Origin: Limnanthes douglasii subsp. nivea
Taxonomy: Eukaryota; Streptophyta; Magnoliopsida; Brassicales; Limnanthaceae
Length of the DNA: 64,000 nucleotides
Assembly (NCBI GenBank): GCA_036936605.1
Contig: JAUPFV010000005.1
Location: 74,598,885 to 74,662,884, forward strand
Direction of reading: 5' to 3'
Part shown: piece after piece, positions 1 through 10,977 of the stretch
Position numbering within the stretch: the stretch's first letter is position 1
How the letters are laid out: each line of letters opens with the position of its first letter
Program-made: the position numbers and the translations under genes
Notes under the pieces: generated by a model
The model's database searches: none
Told to the model about the DNA's origin: nothing
Seen by the model: only the letters and a program-made list of their open reading frames with translations

Positions 1-26
1 CAAGAAAAAATAATAGGTGTAGGTTA

Positions 27-430
27 AAAGTGATTAGGATAAAGTACTCCCGATCTTTATAGCTGAGACTAAAGAGTATGAATTGCTCTAATCTGATCGG
101 TTGAAACTCAAACTGAAGACTTGGATGCATAGACGTCGGTTGAAACCTATGTGTAAGCTTGCCCGAGGATAATTATCGTGTTGATTCTACAACCGAATGT
201 GAAGGTTGATTTCCTCCTCGACTGAAGTGCAGGAACATGTTATCGAAGAATTATGCCGCCTACGCATATGTGAAGCAAGATATGCTTCGACCGAGAGTAC
301 TAAAACATATATGAATTCATTAGTGGCGCCTTCTATGGGAATGTGATTGGTACTCGAAATCATCATTCGAAAACTAGAAAATTAATCTCAAAACATAAGA
401 GGAATAATGGAAACTGAAATTCGTGGAGAG
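27..430 (+). repeat. Relic of a copia element end (copy A of a family also at 29,187-29,412)
   Basis: Bases 27-245 align with 29,187-29,412, with small gaps. Shared landmarks include aaaagtgatt, gagactaaa, ctctaat.tgatcg, ctcaaactgaa, aacctatgtgtg and gcaggaacat. At the second site this stretch directly follows copia RNase H remnants, so this copy is inferred to be the end of the same family: the tail of the internal region plus the first part of the LTR. From about 246 to 430 I see no further match. No open frame is kept. The identification rests on within-window similarity and is fairly secure; the family is not known to me. Confidence 0.55.
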
Positions 431-452
431 ATAGAGGCAGATCCGAAAAATA

Positions 453-806
453 ATGCGATCAGAGCTACTTGAAGAATTCGTTTTGGTATTTAGGCGGAAA
501 GAATTGTTAGAAGATATTGAGAGGCTAAATGTTGAAAAAGAAGCGATAATCAACTTGCGAAGAATTCAGTCAGAAGTTCGACGAGAACGGACCGTGGCAG
601 ATCAAGTCCAAGATGTCAATCAATCCGAAGAGAGGCATCGGAGAAAAAGTCTTCGATCTTCTAAAAGACGAGCCAGATCTGGGAAACGCGATGAATTGAC
701 AGAGTCCAGTGAGTATACTTCTTTAAGTTCAGATGAATTTTTGTCCTCAGATACAGATGTTAGGTATAAAGCAACTAATATACAAAGAGATTCGAGGGTG
801 GCCTAA
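453..806 (+). CDS. Hypothetical charged 117-aa fragment, possibly Gag-derived
   Basis: An open frame of 117 codons from ATG to TAA. The product is very hydrophilic: an N-terminal helix-like, Glu/Lys/Leu-rich part (about residues 1-50, possible coiled coil), then an Arg/Lys-rich stretch (about 60-80) and a Ser/Asp/Glu-rich tail. It has no membrane segment, zinc knuckle or catalytic motif. It lies just after a copia-end relic and before a poly-C run, with no recognisable partner gene. Such composition is common in the N-terminal part of plant retrotransposon Gag, but I do not recognise a family. It could equally be a chance open frame in repeat debris. Confidence 0.25.
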   Translation: MRSELLEEFVLVFRRKELLEDIERLNVEKEAIINLRRIQSEVRRERTVADQVQDVNQSEERHRRKSLRSSKRRARSGKRDELTESSEYTSLSSDEFLSSDTDVRYKATNIQRDSRVA

Positions 807-855
807 AGTAGGCACATATCTAGTAGCACAAATCAATATGTTTATTAGAAGTCGA

Positions 856-871
856 CCCCCCCCCCCCCCCC
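856..871. repeat. Poly-C homopolymer (16 C)
   Basis: Sixteen consecutive C residues preceded by gtcga and followed by gcgg. It is strongly out of character for the AT-rich surroundings. On the minus strand it would be a poly-G tract able to form G-quadruplex-like structures. It could also be a length-unstable sequencing artefact. Confidence 0.9.
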
Positions 872-879
872 GCGGTTAA

Positions 880-1964
880 AACTACCAGTATACAAAACTA
901 CTTCTTTAGTTAGAGGAAAAGCAGGGGCTTCTCTAGAATTTTTAACTTTCTTTCTCCCATTGGACCGAACTTCACCAAAAGATCATTTGGTTGCCCTAGA
1001 CCCCTCTCTAGCTTCAGTGTGCTTTGGTTAGACTTTAAAATATTCCTATCAAATCTAACATGTTATCATTTTTTTGCTACTGAGGATTCTTCATGAGATA
1101 GGGTTTCGTCTGCAAGAGTTGTGACATTTGTTAGGCTTAAAAGAGCCCAATGAAGAGAGTAAGATACCATTTTCGGGCTCACCTAAAAATTCTTGTAGCA
1201 TATGGGTTTATCTATACATTTTGAATATGCGGAAGTGATAAAATGAGATGAATGGGTATCAGTGGCAAATGAGTCATTGCTATTATCACCTTCAATTTTT
1301 ACTGGATTTTTGATCCCATAACCTATTTCATACTAATTATATCAGTTTATTTATCCATTAAATAATTGATCTTGGTTGTTGGGAGGCTAGCTAAACTAGA
1401 CAAAATGAGTACAAACTAACTTGAGGCTCGGATAATATCTTAAGAGAACTGGTGAAGCAAAAAATACCTTGACAGTCTACAAAATAAAGCATGAAGAGTT
1501 ATGCGATTTAATCGAGTTTTGGACGGCTATGTATGAGCTCAAAGAAGAAGTTTCTGGAGGACCTTGATCTCCGATGGATTTGAATGGTGGTTAGAATCAC
1601 GGGAAAATATTCTACAAAATCCTATTTTTTCTCTAAACTTTTCTCTCTAAGTGTTATAGTGAGAAGAAGAAATAACTTATAAGGTAGTTATATAGGGAGT
1701 TTCATCTTTATTTGAAACTTTTTCTCTCTTTTAATTCTATGATTGTAGGTTATTGAAAACCTAAAAGACGCAACCTTAAAATCATGCATGAGGAATTCAA
1801 AGTACTTTTAATAATGAAAAGATGACATGTGTCATGGGGCAGAGCAATCTCGAGAAAAGAGTCAACCAATAATGACTTGAGGCTTTTGAATTTTTTTGTT
1901 TGTCTCGGCAACCAAAAGCTCATGAATAGGTTATAGCATCTGATCAGCCACCATAAGCTTAGGC
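880..1964. other. No gene seen; repeat debris
   Basis: No frame of useful length and no motif of a known family could be read on either strand. The stretch 1,620-1,760 is pyrimidine-rich with several tctctc tracts, as in transposon untranslated regions, but I cannot assign it. Confidence 0.4.
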
Positions 1965-2450
1965 TCCCATAAGCTTCTCATTAAGTTCAGTTTAAGCTTA
2001 CATGAGCTCCTAATTTGCTTCTAGCTGAAGCTCCCAAAAGCTTATGACCGGCTAGAGCTGAAGCTCCCATAAGCTTTTGATCAACTTTAACTTATGCACC
2101 AATGAGCTTCTGATTAGCTTACAACCAAAGGTTTCATCAGTTTCTGACCAGCTCCACGTCGAAAATCCCATGAGCTTTTGTTCAGCTTCTGGTCGAAGCT
2201 TATAAAAGCATTTAATCAACTCTGATGAGCTTTTGAATATATCACAACCAAAGCTTCCAAGAGCTCCTGATCCAATCTTGGTTGAAGCTCCTCATAAGCT
2301 TATGATTTGCTTTTAATTGAAGCTCGTATAATAATTTAGATAGCTTCCAACTAAAACTCTCATGAGCTTCTGATTCGTTTTCACTCAAAACCCCTATGAG
2401 CCCTTGATTAAGTGCGTTGCTGAAACTATAATAAGCTTCACACACTTTCT
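1965..2450 (-). repeat. Degenerate minisatellite, about 33-bp period, rich in AAGCTT
   Basis: About 14 diverged copies of a unit resembling gctcccataagcttctgat (plus strand) with a variable spacer such as cagcttcaaccaaa. Successive units start near 2,031, 2,061, 2,097, 2,127, 2,163, 2,197, 2,223, 2,253, 2,288, 2,322, 2,355, 2,391 and 2,425, so the spacing is 26-36 bp with a mean near 33. HindIII sites recur. On the minus strand 2,242-2,445 is open and reads as repeated 11-12-residue blocks with Leu, Ser, Lys and Trp positions, so the period equals 11 codons. Whether it was ever translated is unknown. Confidence 0.75.
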
Positions 2451-3989
2451 AATATTTTGTCTCTTAATTTCTACCATGTATCAAATAAATTCATTGGTAT
2501 CTTGTACTCTTTTTCCCTCAATAAAAAAATCATCACTGGAGGTTTTGGTCGATGGTGGTTATTAATGAGGCAATCAATGACAATGACTAGAAGACATCAA
2601 ATATGGAGTTATATGACTACCTCATTATGCTATTTCAACATAATCACTTTAATGTGACTCTACATACTTCTCATTCATTAAATTTGTAAATGTTGGGGCT
2701 ACTGATAATGGGATTTTATCAATTGAATCATCTCTCGACTTTGGACCAATTATATAAGTTGTATTAATTGAACATGTAAGAGGAGACTAATGAAAGTTTT
2801 ATGTATTCGGTGGACTTCACGAGCTAAAAAACATAATTATCATTATAAAAATAGTTTGGCACTCTCATAAGATACGACAATCATTACTTTATTTTTAAAA
2901 TTTTGTGTTATATTCTCTAATTATCTCTTTGATTCACACAATTCAAGAGGTATTAAATAAAAAAAGATGTATACTATCTATTTTCATTGATTAAATTACT
3001 TTTGAAAAAGTATTCAAGTTGGTATTTTGAAATTAAATTAATATATGTTAGATCATATCTTTATTTTTTTAGCTACACTTATATTTTAACCAAAATAACA
3101 AGTAAAAAAATAGAGGATTACCCATTTTTATGTTGTTTAAATGACCATCTTATTTATTTTTTAACAAAAACAAATACATATTTATTATTTTTATTATTTT
3201 TAGATAAAAATAATTTTTTTAAAAAAATTGTGAACTTTAAATTATTATTTTTTAACATAAAATTTAATATGAAATTTTAAATCTATCCTCATAAAATGTT
3301 ATTAGTTTATTTAGATTTTAACTAAATTTAAAAAAATAATTGATACGAAAACTTGAATATTTCATTTATACCGAGAGTGTTATATCATAGTTCCATTTGG
3401 GCCACAAATATGAATATACATGTGTCAATCTGCTCCAATTGGTACAAGGGTGTGGCTAAAAAGTTACCCTAAAAACTATAAGTAGTTTCAATTTAAATCT
3501 ACCAAAAATTCATGTTAAGTTAATCCAATTTCTTCTAAAAAAATTTATTCAGTCAAAAATCATAAGTCTACCCAAAAACGTTTTAAGTGTACCCATATTT
3601 AGAAACCAAACTTCTTCCTCTCCTTCACCTCATTTTCATCTCCAACCGCATACAACAACAACACCAAAACCCAAAACTCTATCATTCCGTACCAATCCAC
3701 CAGTTTCATCTAAAAAAACACAATCAAACGATGGGAAAAAAGAAAAAGCAAGTCTACATGTAGTTTTTCAAAGTTTAATTTTAGTTTCTATATTTTGTTG
3801 ATTTTGGCAGATTTTGAATTAGGTATCGAAATTGTTTAGTTCTAGTATTATAATAGATTTTTGCATAAAATATAAGTGTTTGTATGGTTAACTTGTGGTT
3901 GGTTGTGTTGTTTGGTGTTGATTTAGAAGAGTATTGTTAGGTTTTTATCAAAGAACATCTGTATGGATTCTCTGGTGTTCTTCAATGCC
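2451..3989. other. AT-rich intergenic DNA without a recognisable gene
   Basis: From about 2,880 to 3,420 the sequence is very AT-rich with long A and T tracts; the open frame at 2,987-3,280 is low-complexity (Phe/Tyr/Leu/Lys) and is not credited as a gene. Between 3,440 and 3,720 short phrases such as ctaccaaaaat and ctacccaaaaac recur, as in transposon ends, but no terminal repeat was found. Confidence 0.4.
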
Positions 3990-4183
3990 GGTAGTGTTGT
4001 GCACTTATGCTAACATCGTGAGTGCTTAACATTGCTGGTGCCGGGTCGGGGACACTGGCAGCTAGTGGGCACCGGCAACGCTACCTCACTGTCGGTGCCA
4101 CTAGCTGCCAGTTTTCCCGCCCAACACCTGCAGTGTTATGCACTCACCATGTCAGCGTAACTGCACAACACAACACTGCTAGT
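3990..4183. repeat. Long imperfect inverted repeat (hairpin)
   Basis: Arms at about 3,990-4,075 and 4,092-4,183 are imperfect reverse complements over 85-92 bases, separated by a loop of about 16 bases. The inner arm is the best match: ctggcagctagtgg on the left pairs with ccactagctgccag on the right. Outer pairs include gtgagtgc with gcactcac and agtgttgtg with cacaacact. The segment is much more GC-rich than its surroundings. It lies about 150 bases upstream of the broken PMD gene, which suggests the subterminal part of a DNA transposon, but no target duplication was identified. Confidence 0.75.
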
Positions 4184-4335
4184 GTAAAACTCTAGAAGTG
4201 TTGTCGATTTACGTTGGGGGTGTTTGTGCATCATACCGACACTGTATTTAATGTATATGTGTTTATTTTTTGTGCGTGAAATGTGTTATGAAAAAATTTG
4301 GTTCTAGAAAACAAACCGGTGTATCGTAGGTAAGG

Positions 4336-6366
4336 ATGAAGGCTCAACATGAGGATCCTTCGCCATTTGAGGCTGGTAAAAAAATTCGAAAAATGAGGCT
4401 TAGTGATGAGATACAAACCGGTTCTCCTTTGGTTGCACCTCAGAGTTTGCACTACACATCGTGATTGGTGTGCCACCGTAAGTATAATACTTGTTAAAGC
4501 ACAAACTGTTACCGCTACAATCACAAAACCAAACGTCAAAATTTCACCTTCGTCGGATAACGAAACAATTTTTGATTCTAATAAAATGCCTAAGGTTCAG
4601 ACTGAAACTTAAACGCCACCATCGTCGCCTCCGGTTCCGACAGAAACATCAGATAGGCAACTCAAGCATCTCGACCGTTCCAACCGTCAGCAAAGTTTGT
4701 TTTTAACGCAAGATAATGTTGCACTATTTCCAGACTACATGCAACACGAGGCGTACAATATTTCTCTCGAAAACATAAGCTTTAACACCCTCTAATGTTA
4801 ATTATTTAATTTTATTTAGTTTTTATGATAAGATAATAACAATATATCTTATTTTTGTGTTTTCAGTCGCGGGTAGGTATTAATAGTCAGACGAAGTACA
4901 AACTTTTACTTCAGTGGGACCTTAGTAAAAAGTACGTAGTTGTTCAGATAATCACGCGAGGAACTCCAGTATGGCCTCTTATAAAGCGCATGACCAGGTT
5001 CAGTTCAAACACTCAACTAAATGAGGCTATCTTCGAACGTTGAAATAAGGAGATCAATACTTTTGAGTTCTTGTTCGGAGAGATGAGCATTACTTTAGAC
5101 AATATTTATGTTATTATTATCCTCCTGGTGGTGGGTCCCATTGTTAAAAAGAACTTGAGTTCTAATTTTGATGGTTCGTGGGCGGTTTATGCCTCATTGT
5201 CGGGATTTCTACATATTCAAATCCAAGAGGATTTGGATAAGCATAATGGGGTTGGTTTGGGGATGAAATGGCATAAGAGTAAATTTCCAACGCCTCGATA
5301 TTGTGACGGTCATATGTACCGTATCGATGATATGGTCAAACAAGCCGCGCGTGCGTACTTGATATATATGTTCAGATGCACTATTTTCACGAATACCAGC
5401 CAAAAGAATGTACAAGTTGATTACTTTGTTGTTTGGATCACTTGGACCAGCTAGGTAGTAAAGCTTGAGGTACTAGCGCGTTTACGTGGCTATACAAGGG
5501 GTTAGAAGGAGCATTCAAGACGTCGCTGAAGATTCTGACAGGCTTTGAAGCCTTGTTAAATTCCTGGATATTTGATCCTTTCTCGTATTTACAACCTCTG
5601 ATTACCATCGGCTATATGTCATATATGACGAGCTTCTTAGTTGGTCACCTAAATAGCTGACGAAGGAGGGGGTTAAGACAAAGACATATTATCGCGAGCT
5701 CATTTTTGGTGTCGGGGAGAACGAAGTAAGTATTGTTTTTTTTTGGCTTTTTTATTTTCACAAATGTTTCGAGTAGTTTCTTAGTTTATATATCTTTGTT
5801 TGTATGTGATCTTACGGTCGTATAAGGATATGAGGGATAGTTTTTCGGTGCAAACTATGGGGTTATATCGCAATCATATCCGGGTTATGCAGGCTACAAA
5901 AGTGTATATGTTAAATAGGATGATGTGACAGTTTGGTTGGGTGCTAGAGAGGCCCTTTGATATTTTTTATGCCCGTATGGATTTGAAAAAGGGTGACTGC
6001 TGGCATTATCCAGTTAATAGGTTGCATTAAAATGATTTACAAACTTATCTTTTTTGTGTTGACAGGTACAATCAGCCCATTGTGCTAATGCGTAGGAATT
6101 TTACAGTTCAATATGAAGCGTAAATGGTGAAGTTCGGATGGTTCCATATCACTCCACGTGATTTAGGGGAAGGGAACTCGATAGAGGCGTTATGCACTAT
6201 AGACCATACAATATGTGTTGACGATAATGGTGAAGAACTTGTCCAATTTAAAAATCGATTATGTACGATCGCCAACCATTGGTTCGTTTTGATATTCTTC
6301 GATATCAAAACCAGGAGTCTAAAAGACAACTCTAGCCAATTTGAGAAGACCTGCACAAAGAAGTAA
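4336..6366 (+). pseudogene. Broken plant mobile domain (PMD) gene with a Ulp1-like tail
   Basis: Read in pieces across frames. A possible start is ATG 4,336 (MKAQHEDPSPFEAG). Further pieces are at 4,570-4,740 and 4,866-5,454, the latter with FGEMSITLDN, the PMD core signature normally seen as GEMT.TLDDV, and CTIFTNTSQKNVQVDYF, matching the usual C.LFTDKS...V. segment. The aligned pieces GTSAFTWLYKGLEGAF and LLNSWIFDPF (5,470-5,575) are in another frame. QFGWVLERPF (about 5,930) corresponds to the PMD RQFG.VQ.IP segment. Breaks include a TGA where Trp is expected (5,041) and frameshifts near 5,450 and 5,630. Possible introns show gtaagt near 5,727 and ttgacag near 6,063. The last piece (6,124-6,366) carries ANHWFVLIFFD, resembling the HW core of Ulp1/C48 peptidases. 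PMD genes with Ulp1 are typical of plant transposons. PMD call strong, Ulp1 moderate. Confidence 0.65.
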
Positions 6367-6602
6367 ACTGGGAAGAAACTGGAAAACAGAGTTATGCTAT
6401 TGAGACTAAATTCCATCTTAATAAGGAACTGTTATAAGGATTTTGAAGCCAGAGATGCAGATAAGAATAAATTAGATAAAGAAGTGAGCCAGACCCAGAC
6501 AAGTAATAGCTCAAAATCTTTAATTGAAATCTGATTTGGTTAAAAAACTGCATCTAACAAAAAAGATGACATTAATAAAAATAAGAACTTAATTAATTGA
6601 AC

Positions 6603-7490
6603 ACTCTAAGGTAACCAACATTATCTTTTTCAAGATTGATGATGGCATTGAGTTGGGGAGGAGTTTGATGCTTGTTAAACATAAGCTTCATTTTACATTT
6701 TAGGGTCCATTTGGCTAGCCGATCAGTCGTTTTGTTTTGGACCCTGTTGATGTAAGTAATTATCATAGATGGAGAGATTAATCTCTTGCAACATCTAAGA
6801 GTAAGCTCAAGAGGTTCAAGATAGTTTTCAGAGGATAAAAATTTGACAAGAAGTTCATATTTGGTTTCAATATCAACATTTGATAGACCTTTTTGCTTAC
6901 AAATTTAAAGACCTTGAAGGAGTGCTCTGGCTTCATCCATTAACGGGCTAAGTTTTTCGTATATATTTCCATAACAGGTAATTATTTCTCTATTACTATC
7001 TCTGATGATAATGCTTCCGCTTGAGTCTCCGTTGGGTTAAAATGAACCATTTGTGTTAAGTTTAACTCTCTTAGAAAAAGGAGGAAACCAAGATAGGTAT
7101 ATATGATTTCTTATTGCTTTAAGATGATGATAGCATCCTAATTCAACTGTTGTATTCATATAGGGATACCAAATCTTGTTAGATAGCATCTTAGCATGAT
7201 CCAAACCAGTAAGAATTAGTTTAATATAGTTAATCGCAGTAGTAGAATTAAGACGATAGCCTTTCATTTTGGATTTATTTCTATAATGCCAAATAACCCA
7301 ACAAATTATTTAGGGTAGAATATTTCATACACAAACCTCTTTGTTGGAAGCCCAAAACCAAGATCTTAACATATGCATAACAGTCATGAAGCTACCATAT
7401 TCTCCAAGAGAAAGAGCACTCAATGAAGAGGTGATTGGTTGACTCGACATTATCACAAAACTGACACTTGGAGACCAGAGTAAGATGCAT
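6603..7490 (-). pseudogene. LINE zf-RVT and terminal RNase H domain, broken
   Basis: The minus-strand sequence at about 7,400-7,480 reads CQFCDNVESTNHLFIECSF, the zinc-binding zf-RVT pattern C..C....E...HLF..C. After a spacer (7,100-7,290, RNKSKMKG) the RNase H begins with PPFSKRVKLNTNGSF (7,037-7,080; normally KLN.DGS, so the first catalytic Asp is Asn here). It continues with GSIIIRDSNREII, MDEARALLQGL, an ICKQKGLSNVDIET block (Asp present) and INRVQNKTTDRLAKW near 6,690. This RNase H removes RNA from the hybrid during replication. A stop follows LQGL and the first catalytic residue is lost. Confidence 0.75.
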
Positions 7491-8246
7491 AAATTGTATA
7501 GATGAATCTGTAAGGAGTCAGTTATGAATGAGCCTCAAAGTTAGATAGGAACATTTCTTTGGATTTGTGTTATTCCAAAGCTTCCCAAATAGGCTATATT
7601 TGTTGTGATGCGTCCTGATATAGTTCTATGTGCTTTAAGTGTTAAATATCTCATCATTAGATGCTAACCAAGATATAATATCATTGGAATTTTCATTGAT
7701 TGAAACTTTAGAAATATTTATCAAGTCAGTAGGAGAGAGGAACCTTATCATCTCTTTCTTCCAACAGTTTATATTCCAATAGTTAGAGACTTTCTCCTGC
7801 ACATACCAAGAGTTATTAGTATTATCATTAAACTTAATTATGGGAGAGCTTCTAAACCAGTTATCGATCCAAAAATCAGCATCTCCTATATCAATAAGCC
7901 ATTTAACCTGAGGCTCAGCCCTGCTTTTGATGTCAGAGAGTCTTCTCTAGATATTGGAACAATTCTTAGAATTGTAATTAGATTGAAGAGGGTGAACTGA
8001 TTTGCAATATATGCTATGGATATACTTAGACCAGAGAATCTTATTTTGTCTAAAATTCACGCATAGCTTACACGAAAAGAATTCATGAATATCAATTAAC
8101 TTTCAGACATTTAAACCTCCTTCAGAGAAAGGCTTACATATCTTAGACCAGCTGGACCAATGGATTCCAGAAACATTTTGAATAGAACCTCATAGAAATT
8201 TATTAAATATCTTTAATATTTTGTCACTAATACATTTAGGAAGCGT

Positions 8247-9385
8247 TCAAGCTTGAAGCCAATAGATAGGAATTTCCATTAGAGCAGAGTTAATGAGAGT
8301 TAGTCTTCCAGCATAAGATAGCTTCTTTACTTCCCAATTAGTGATCTTGGCTTTCATTTTGTTAAGCATAGGCTCATAGTTTATGGATTTGTTGTTTGTA
8401 TGAAAATTAATACTTAGGTATGTAGTAGGCGGAGTGTCCTTATTGAAACTAGTGAAATCAGAGATGTAATTGACTCTGGTAGAGGAGAGGTTGTTAGCAG
8501 TAAAGATTTTAGTCTTTTCCTTGTTTATCAACTGACTAGAAATCTCGTGGTAATCCCGCAGACATTTACTAAGCATAGAAATAGTTGAATTCAATCCATT
8601 AGTAAAGATTAGGTGTCATCGGAAAAGGCGAATGAAGGGATTATGATAGAGCTTCTAGTCTTATAGATCATAAATTTTTTATCGATAAAAAGAGAGTTCA
8701 GACCTCTGATAAGGACTTCCTCAACTATAATAAAAAGACTATGAGACAAGGGTTCTCCCTGTCTAATACATCTCTTTGTTTTGAAATAACTAACAACTTG
8801 ACTATCAATTAAGATAAATGCATGGACATTTCTTATGATCTTGTTGATTAGGTTAACAAAAGCATGATTCAAACCAAAAGGAAGCATGACTTTGCTAAGA
8901 AAGCTATGGGATATTTTGTCAAATACTTTGGCCATGTCAAGCTTGATGAGAATATAACCAGGTTTCACATTCCTATTAAAATCAAGGATCAGTTCATTAG
9001 CTAATAGGATATTTCCATGAATAAATCTATTCATAACATAAGCACCTTGAGTTTTAGAAATGATCTTAGGAAGAATATTATCAGGCATGTTGTTTATTAG
9101 CTTAGAAATAATTCTGTTTGAAAGAATACACAGACTTATAGGCATGTAATCCTTCCAATTTGTAGGATTACTGGACTTGGGAATGAAACAGTAACTTGTA
9201 GCAAAGACGTCTTGATAAAGACTTTTTACTTTGAATAAGAAGGCAATAGCAGCAATCATATCTTTTTAATAATATGCCAACAGATGATGTAAAATAAGGT
9301 ATTAGAACCATCAATTCCCGATGCATTTGATAGATTTATAGATTTGATAGCCTTGTAGATTTTTTCTTCATCTGGTAGTTTGTTT
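8247..9385 (-). pseudogene. LINE reverse transcriptase, broken
   Basis: The piece at 9,259-9,385 reads KIYKAIKSINLSNASGIDG (usual ...I....ASGIDG). The 216-codon open frame 8,609-9,259 holds the RT fingers and palm: FIPKSSNPTNWKDYMPISLC, KLDMAKVFDKISHSFL (first Asp of the catalytic triad), CIRQGEPLSHSLFI (normally RQGDPLSP) and FAFSDDT, which is one residue longer than the usual FADDT. The 115-codon frame 8,247-8,594 continues with the thumb/linker (AKITNWEVKKLSYAGRLTLI). The enzyme copies element RNA at the nicked target. The frame break near 8,600 and the substitutions at conserved sites mark it as dead. Confidence 0.85.
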
Positions 9386-9799
9386 TTAAAAGAGTTATCC
9401 TACTCATTAATCAGATTAGGAATGGAAGAGAATAATAAGCTATTGAGAAGATTAATTTCATAATTATAGTTAGAGTAAGGATTTTCAGTCACTGTGTCCT
9501 TGAAATAATCCTCTATTGAATTATTGATTTAAGTCTCGTTTGTAAGCCAGGTAGACCCTCTTTTATGCTAAGAATTCTTATTTTCTTTCTTTTCTTCTTA
9601 CATAGTTAGTAGTACAATCTCCATCTTTCAACCAAGCAGAGTAGGTTTTCTACTGCCAATAAGACTCCTCTTGGGAGAGAGCAAAAATGAGCATGGCCTT
9701 TTCCTTAGAGAGGTTATTAGTGTTGTCAGTATTTTGATTTTGGAGAAGGTTACTTTCCATGATCATGACCATTTCCTTAGCCTCACTAAATTTGTCAAA

Positions 9800-10663
9800 G
9801 ATATTTCCAAATACATTGGTATTCTATCTTTTAAGAGTCTTCTTCAGTCTTTTAGGTTTGTTCCAAAATATGAGAATCTGATTTCCATGCATTTGTGGAT
9901 TCCAGTTAGCTTCAACAAAAGTTAAGAATTCTGAATTTAAGGTCCACATATTAAAGAATTTAAATCTTGATTTGGATTGAAATTTGTTGTTAGATATAGT
10001 GATATAAAGGGCAGTGGGGTCTGAGAAAGTCCTAGCTAGGTGGTTGAATATGGTGTTGTTGAAGAAATTAGCTCAAGTAAATTTATAAAAAAACTCGATA
10101 CAACCTCTTCCACTTAGACTTATTTGTCCAAGTGTAATTAGTTCCTTCATAACTTGCATATTCTATAAGGTAGAAGTTAATAGGATCAATTAATTCATCA
10201 ACACTATTATGACAGAAATTTGTGCAGCCGATTTGTTCAATAGTAAATAAAACAGTGTTAAAATAACCAATAATGAACCACTCCTTGACATAAGATGAGA
10301 GAGACTTAAGGGTAGACCATATGTATTTTCTATTATGTCTTCGATATTTAGCGTAGACAGTGGTCAGATGGAATACTTTATTTAGGTGTTTATAAGTAAC
10401 TTATGAGTGAAACGACTAGGAGTGACTAATGTGATTTTGATACTAAAAGAATCATACCCAAAGAGTCATATCTTGTTAGTATAATTAGATATAAAGTTAC
10501 TTAAACCAAGATTTTTAGCAATAGAAGATAAGTGATCATAAGAAATAGAAGGCTCTTGAATGGCAATGATGCTGATTTATTCTTTCTTGATTATAGATTT
10601 GAGCCTCCTTATAGAAGCTTTATTACCAATGAGTCGAATATTCTAACTGAGAAATTTAATCAT
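9800..10663 (-). pseudogene. LINE endonuclease domain (AP-endonuclease type), broken
   Basis: The minus-strand read starts at ATG 10,663. The first 40 codons read MIKFLS*NIRLIGNKASIRR and then IIAIQEPSISYD, matching the WN.RGIGN.AS..LK...I....EP opening of plant LINE endonucleases, with the first catalytic Asn present and the Trp before it replaced by a stop. Further on YFNT and TNYTWTNKSKWKRLYRVF correspond to the GDFN and the F.TW.N.......LDR segments, although the GDFN Asp is not preserved. This enzyme nicks target DNA for target-primed reverse transcription. Stops show that it is non-functional. Confidence 0.7.
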
Positions 10664-10977
10664 AATAATGGGTAGACGTTTTGGACTTGTTGGTCCCAAA
10701 GAGGGAGTTGTATACTCCTTCTCCCCCTCCTTCTATACCTTGTTTCTTTAAGCTTTTTGTTGATTAAATCTTGCAAACTTTGTTTCAGTTTCTTTCCTTT
10801 TTAATATTAGAGATGTAGGTAGGCTTACCGTATTCTGTTGATTAGAGGTATGTATATCTGAGTCAAAAATTTATTTCTCATGGTTTGTTGCGAGAGTATA
10901 CTCTTCTTCCAGAATTCTAATTGCATAAATTATTTCTTCATTCTGAGGTGTATTGTTTGTTCAAGTATCAGTCTTGT

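Noticed and set aside
1965..2450. CRISPR-like array
   Set aside because: Units are degenerate with no constant-repeat/unique-spacer pattern, and the DNA is from a plant.
2987..3280. 97-codon Phe/Tyr/Leu-rich frame
   Set aside because: Low-complexity translation of AT-rich DNA; no credible domain or start context.
4231..4539. Minus-strand open frame of 102 codons
   Set aside because: It lies opposite the PMD pseudogene, has no family signal and is explained as a shadow.
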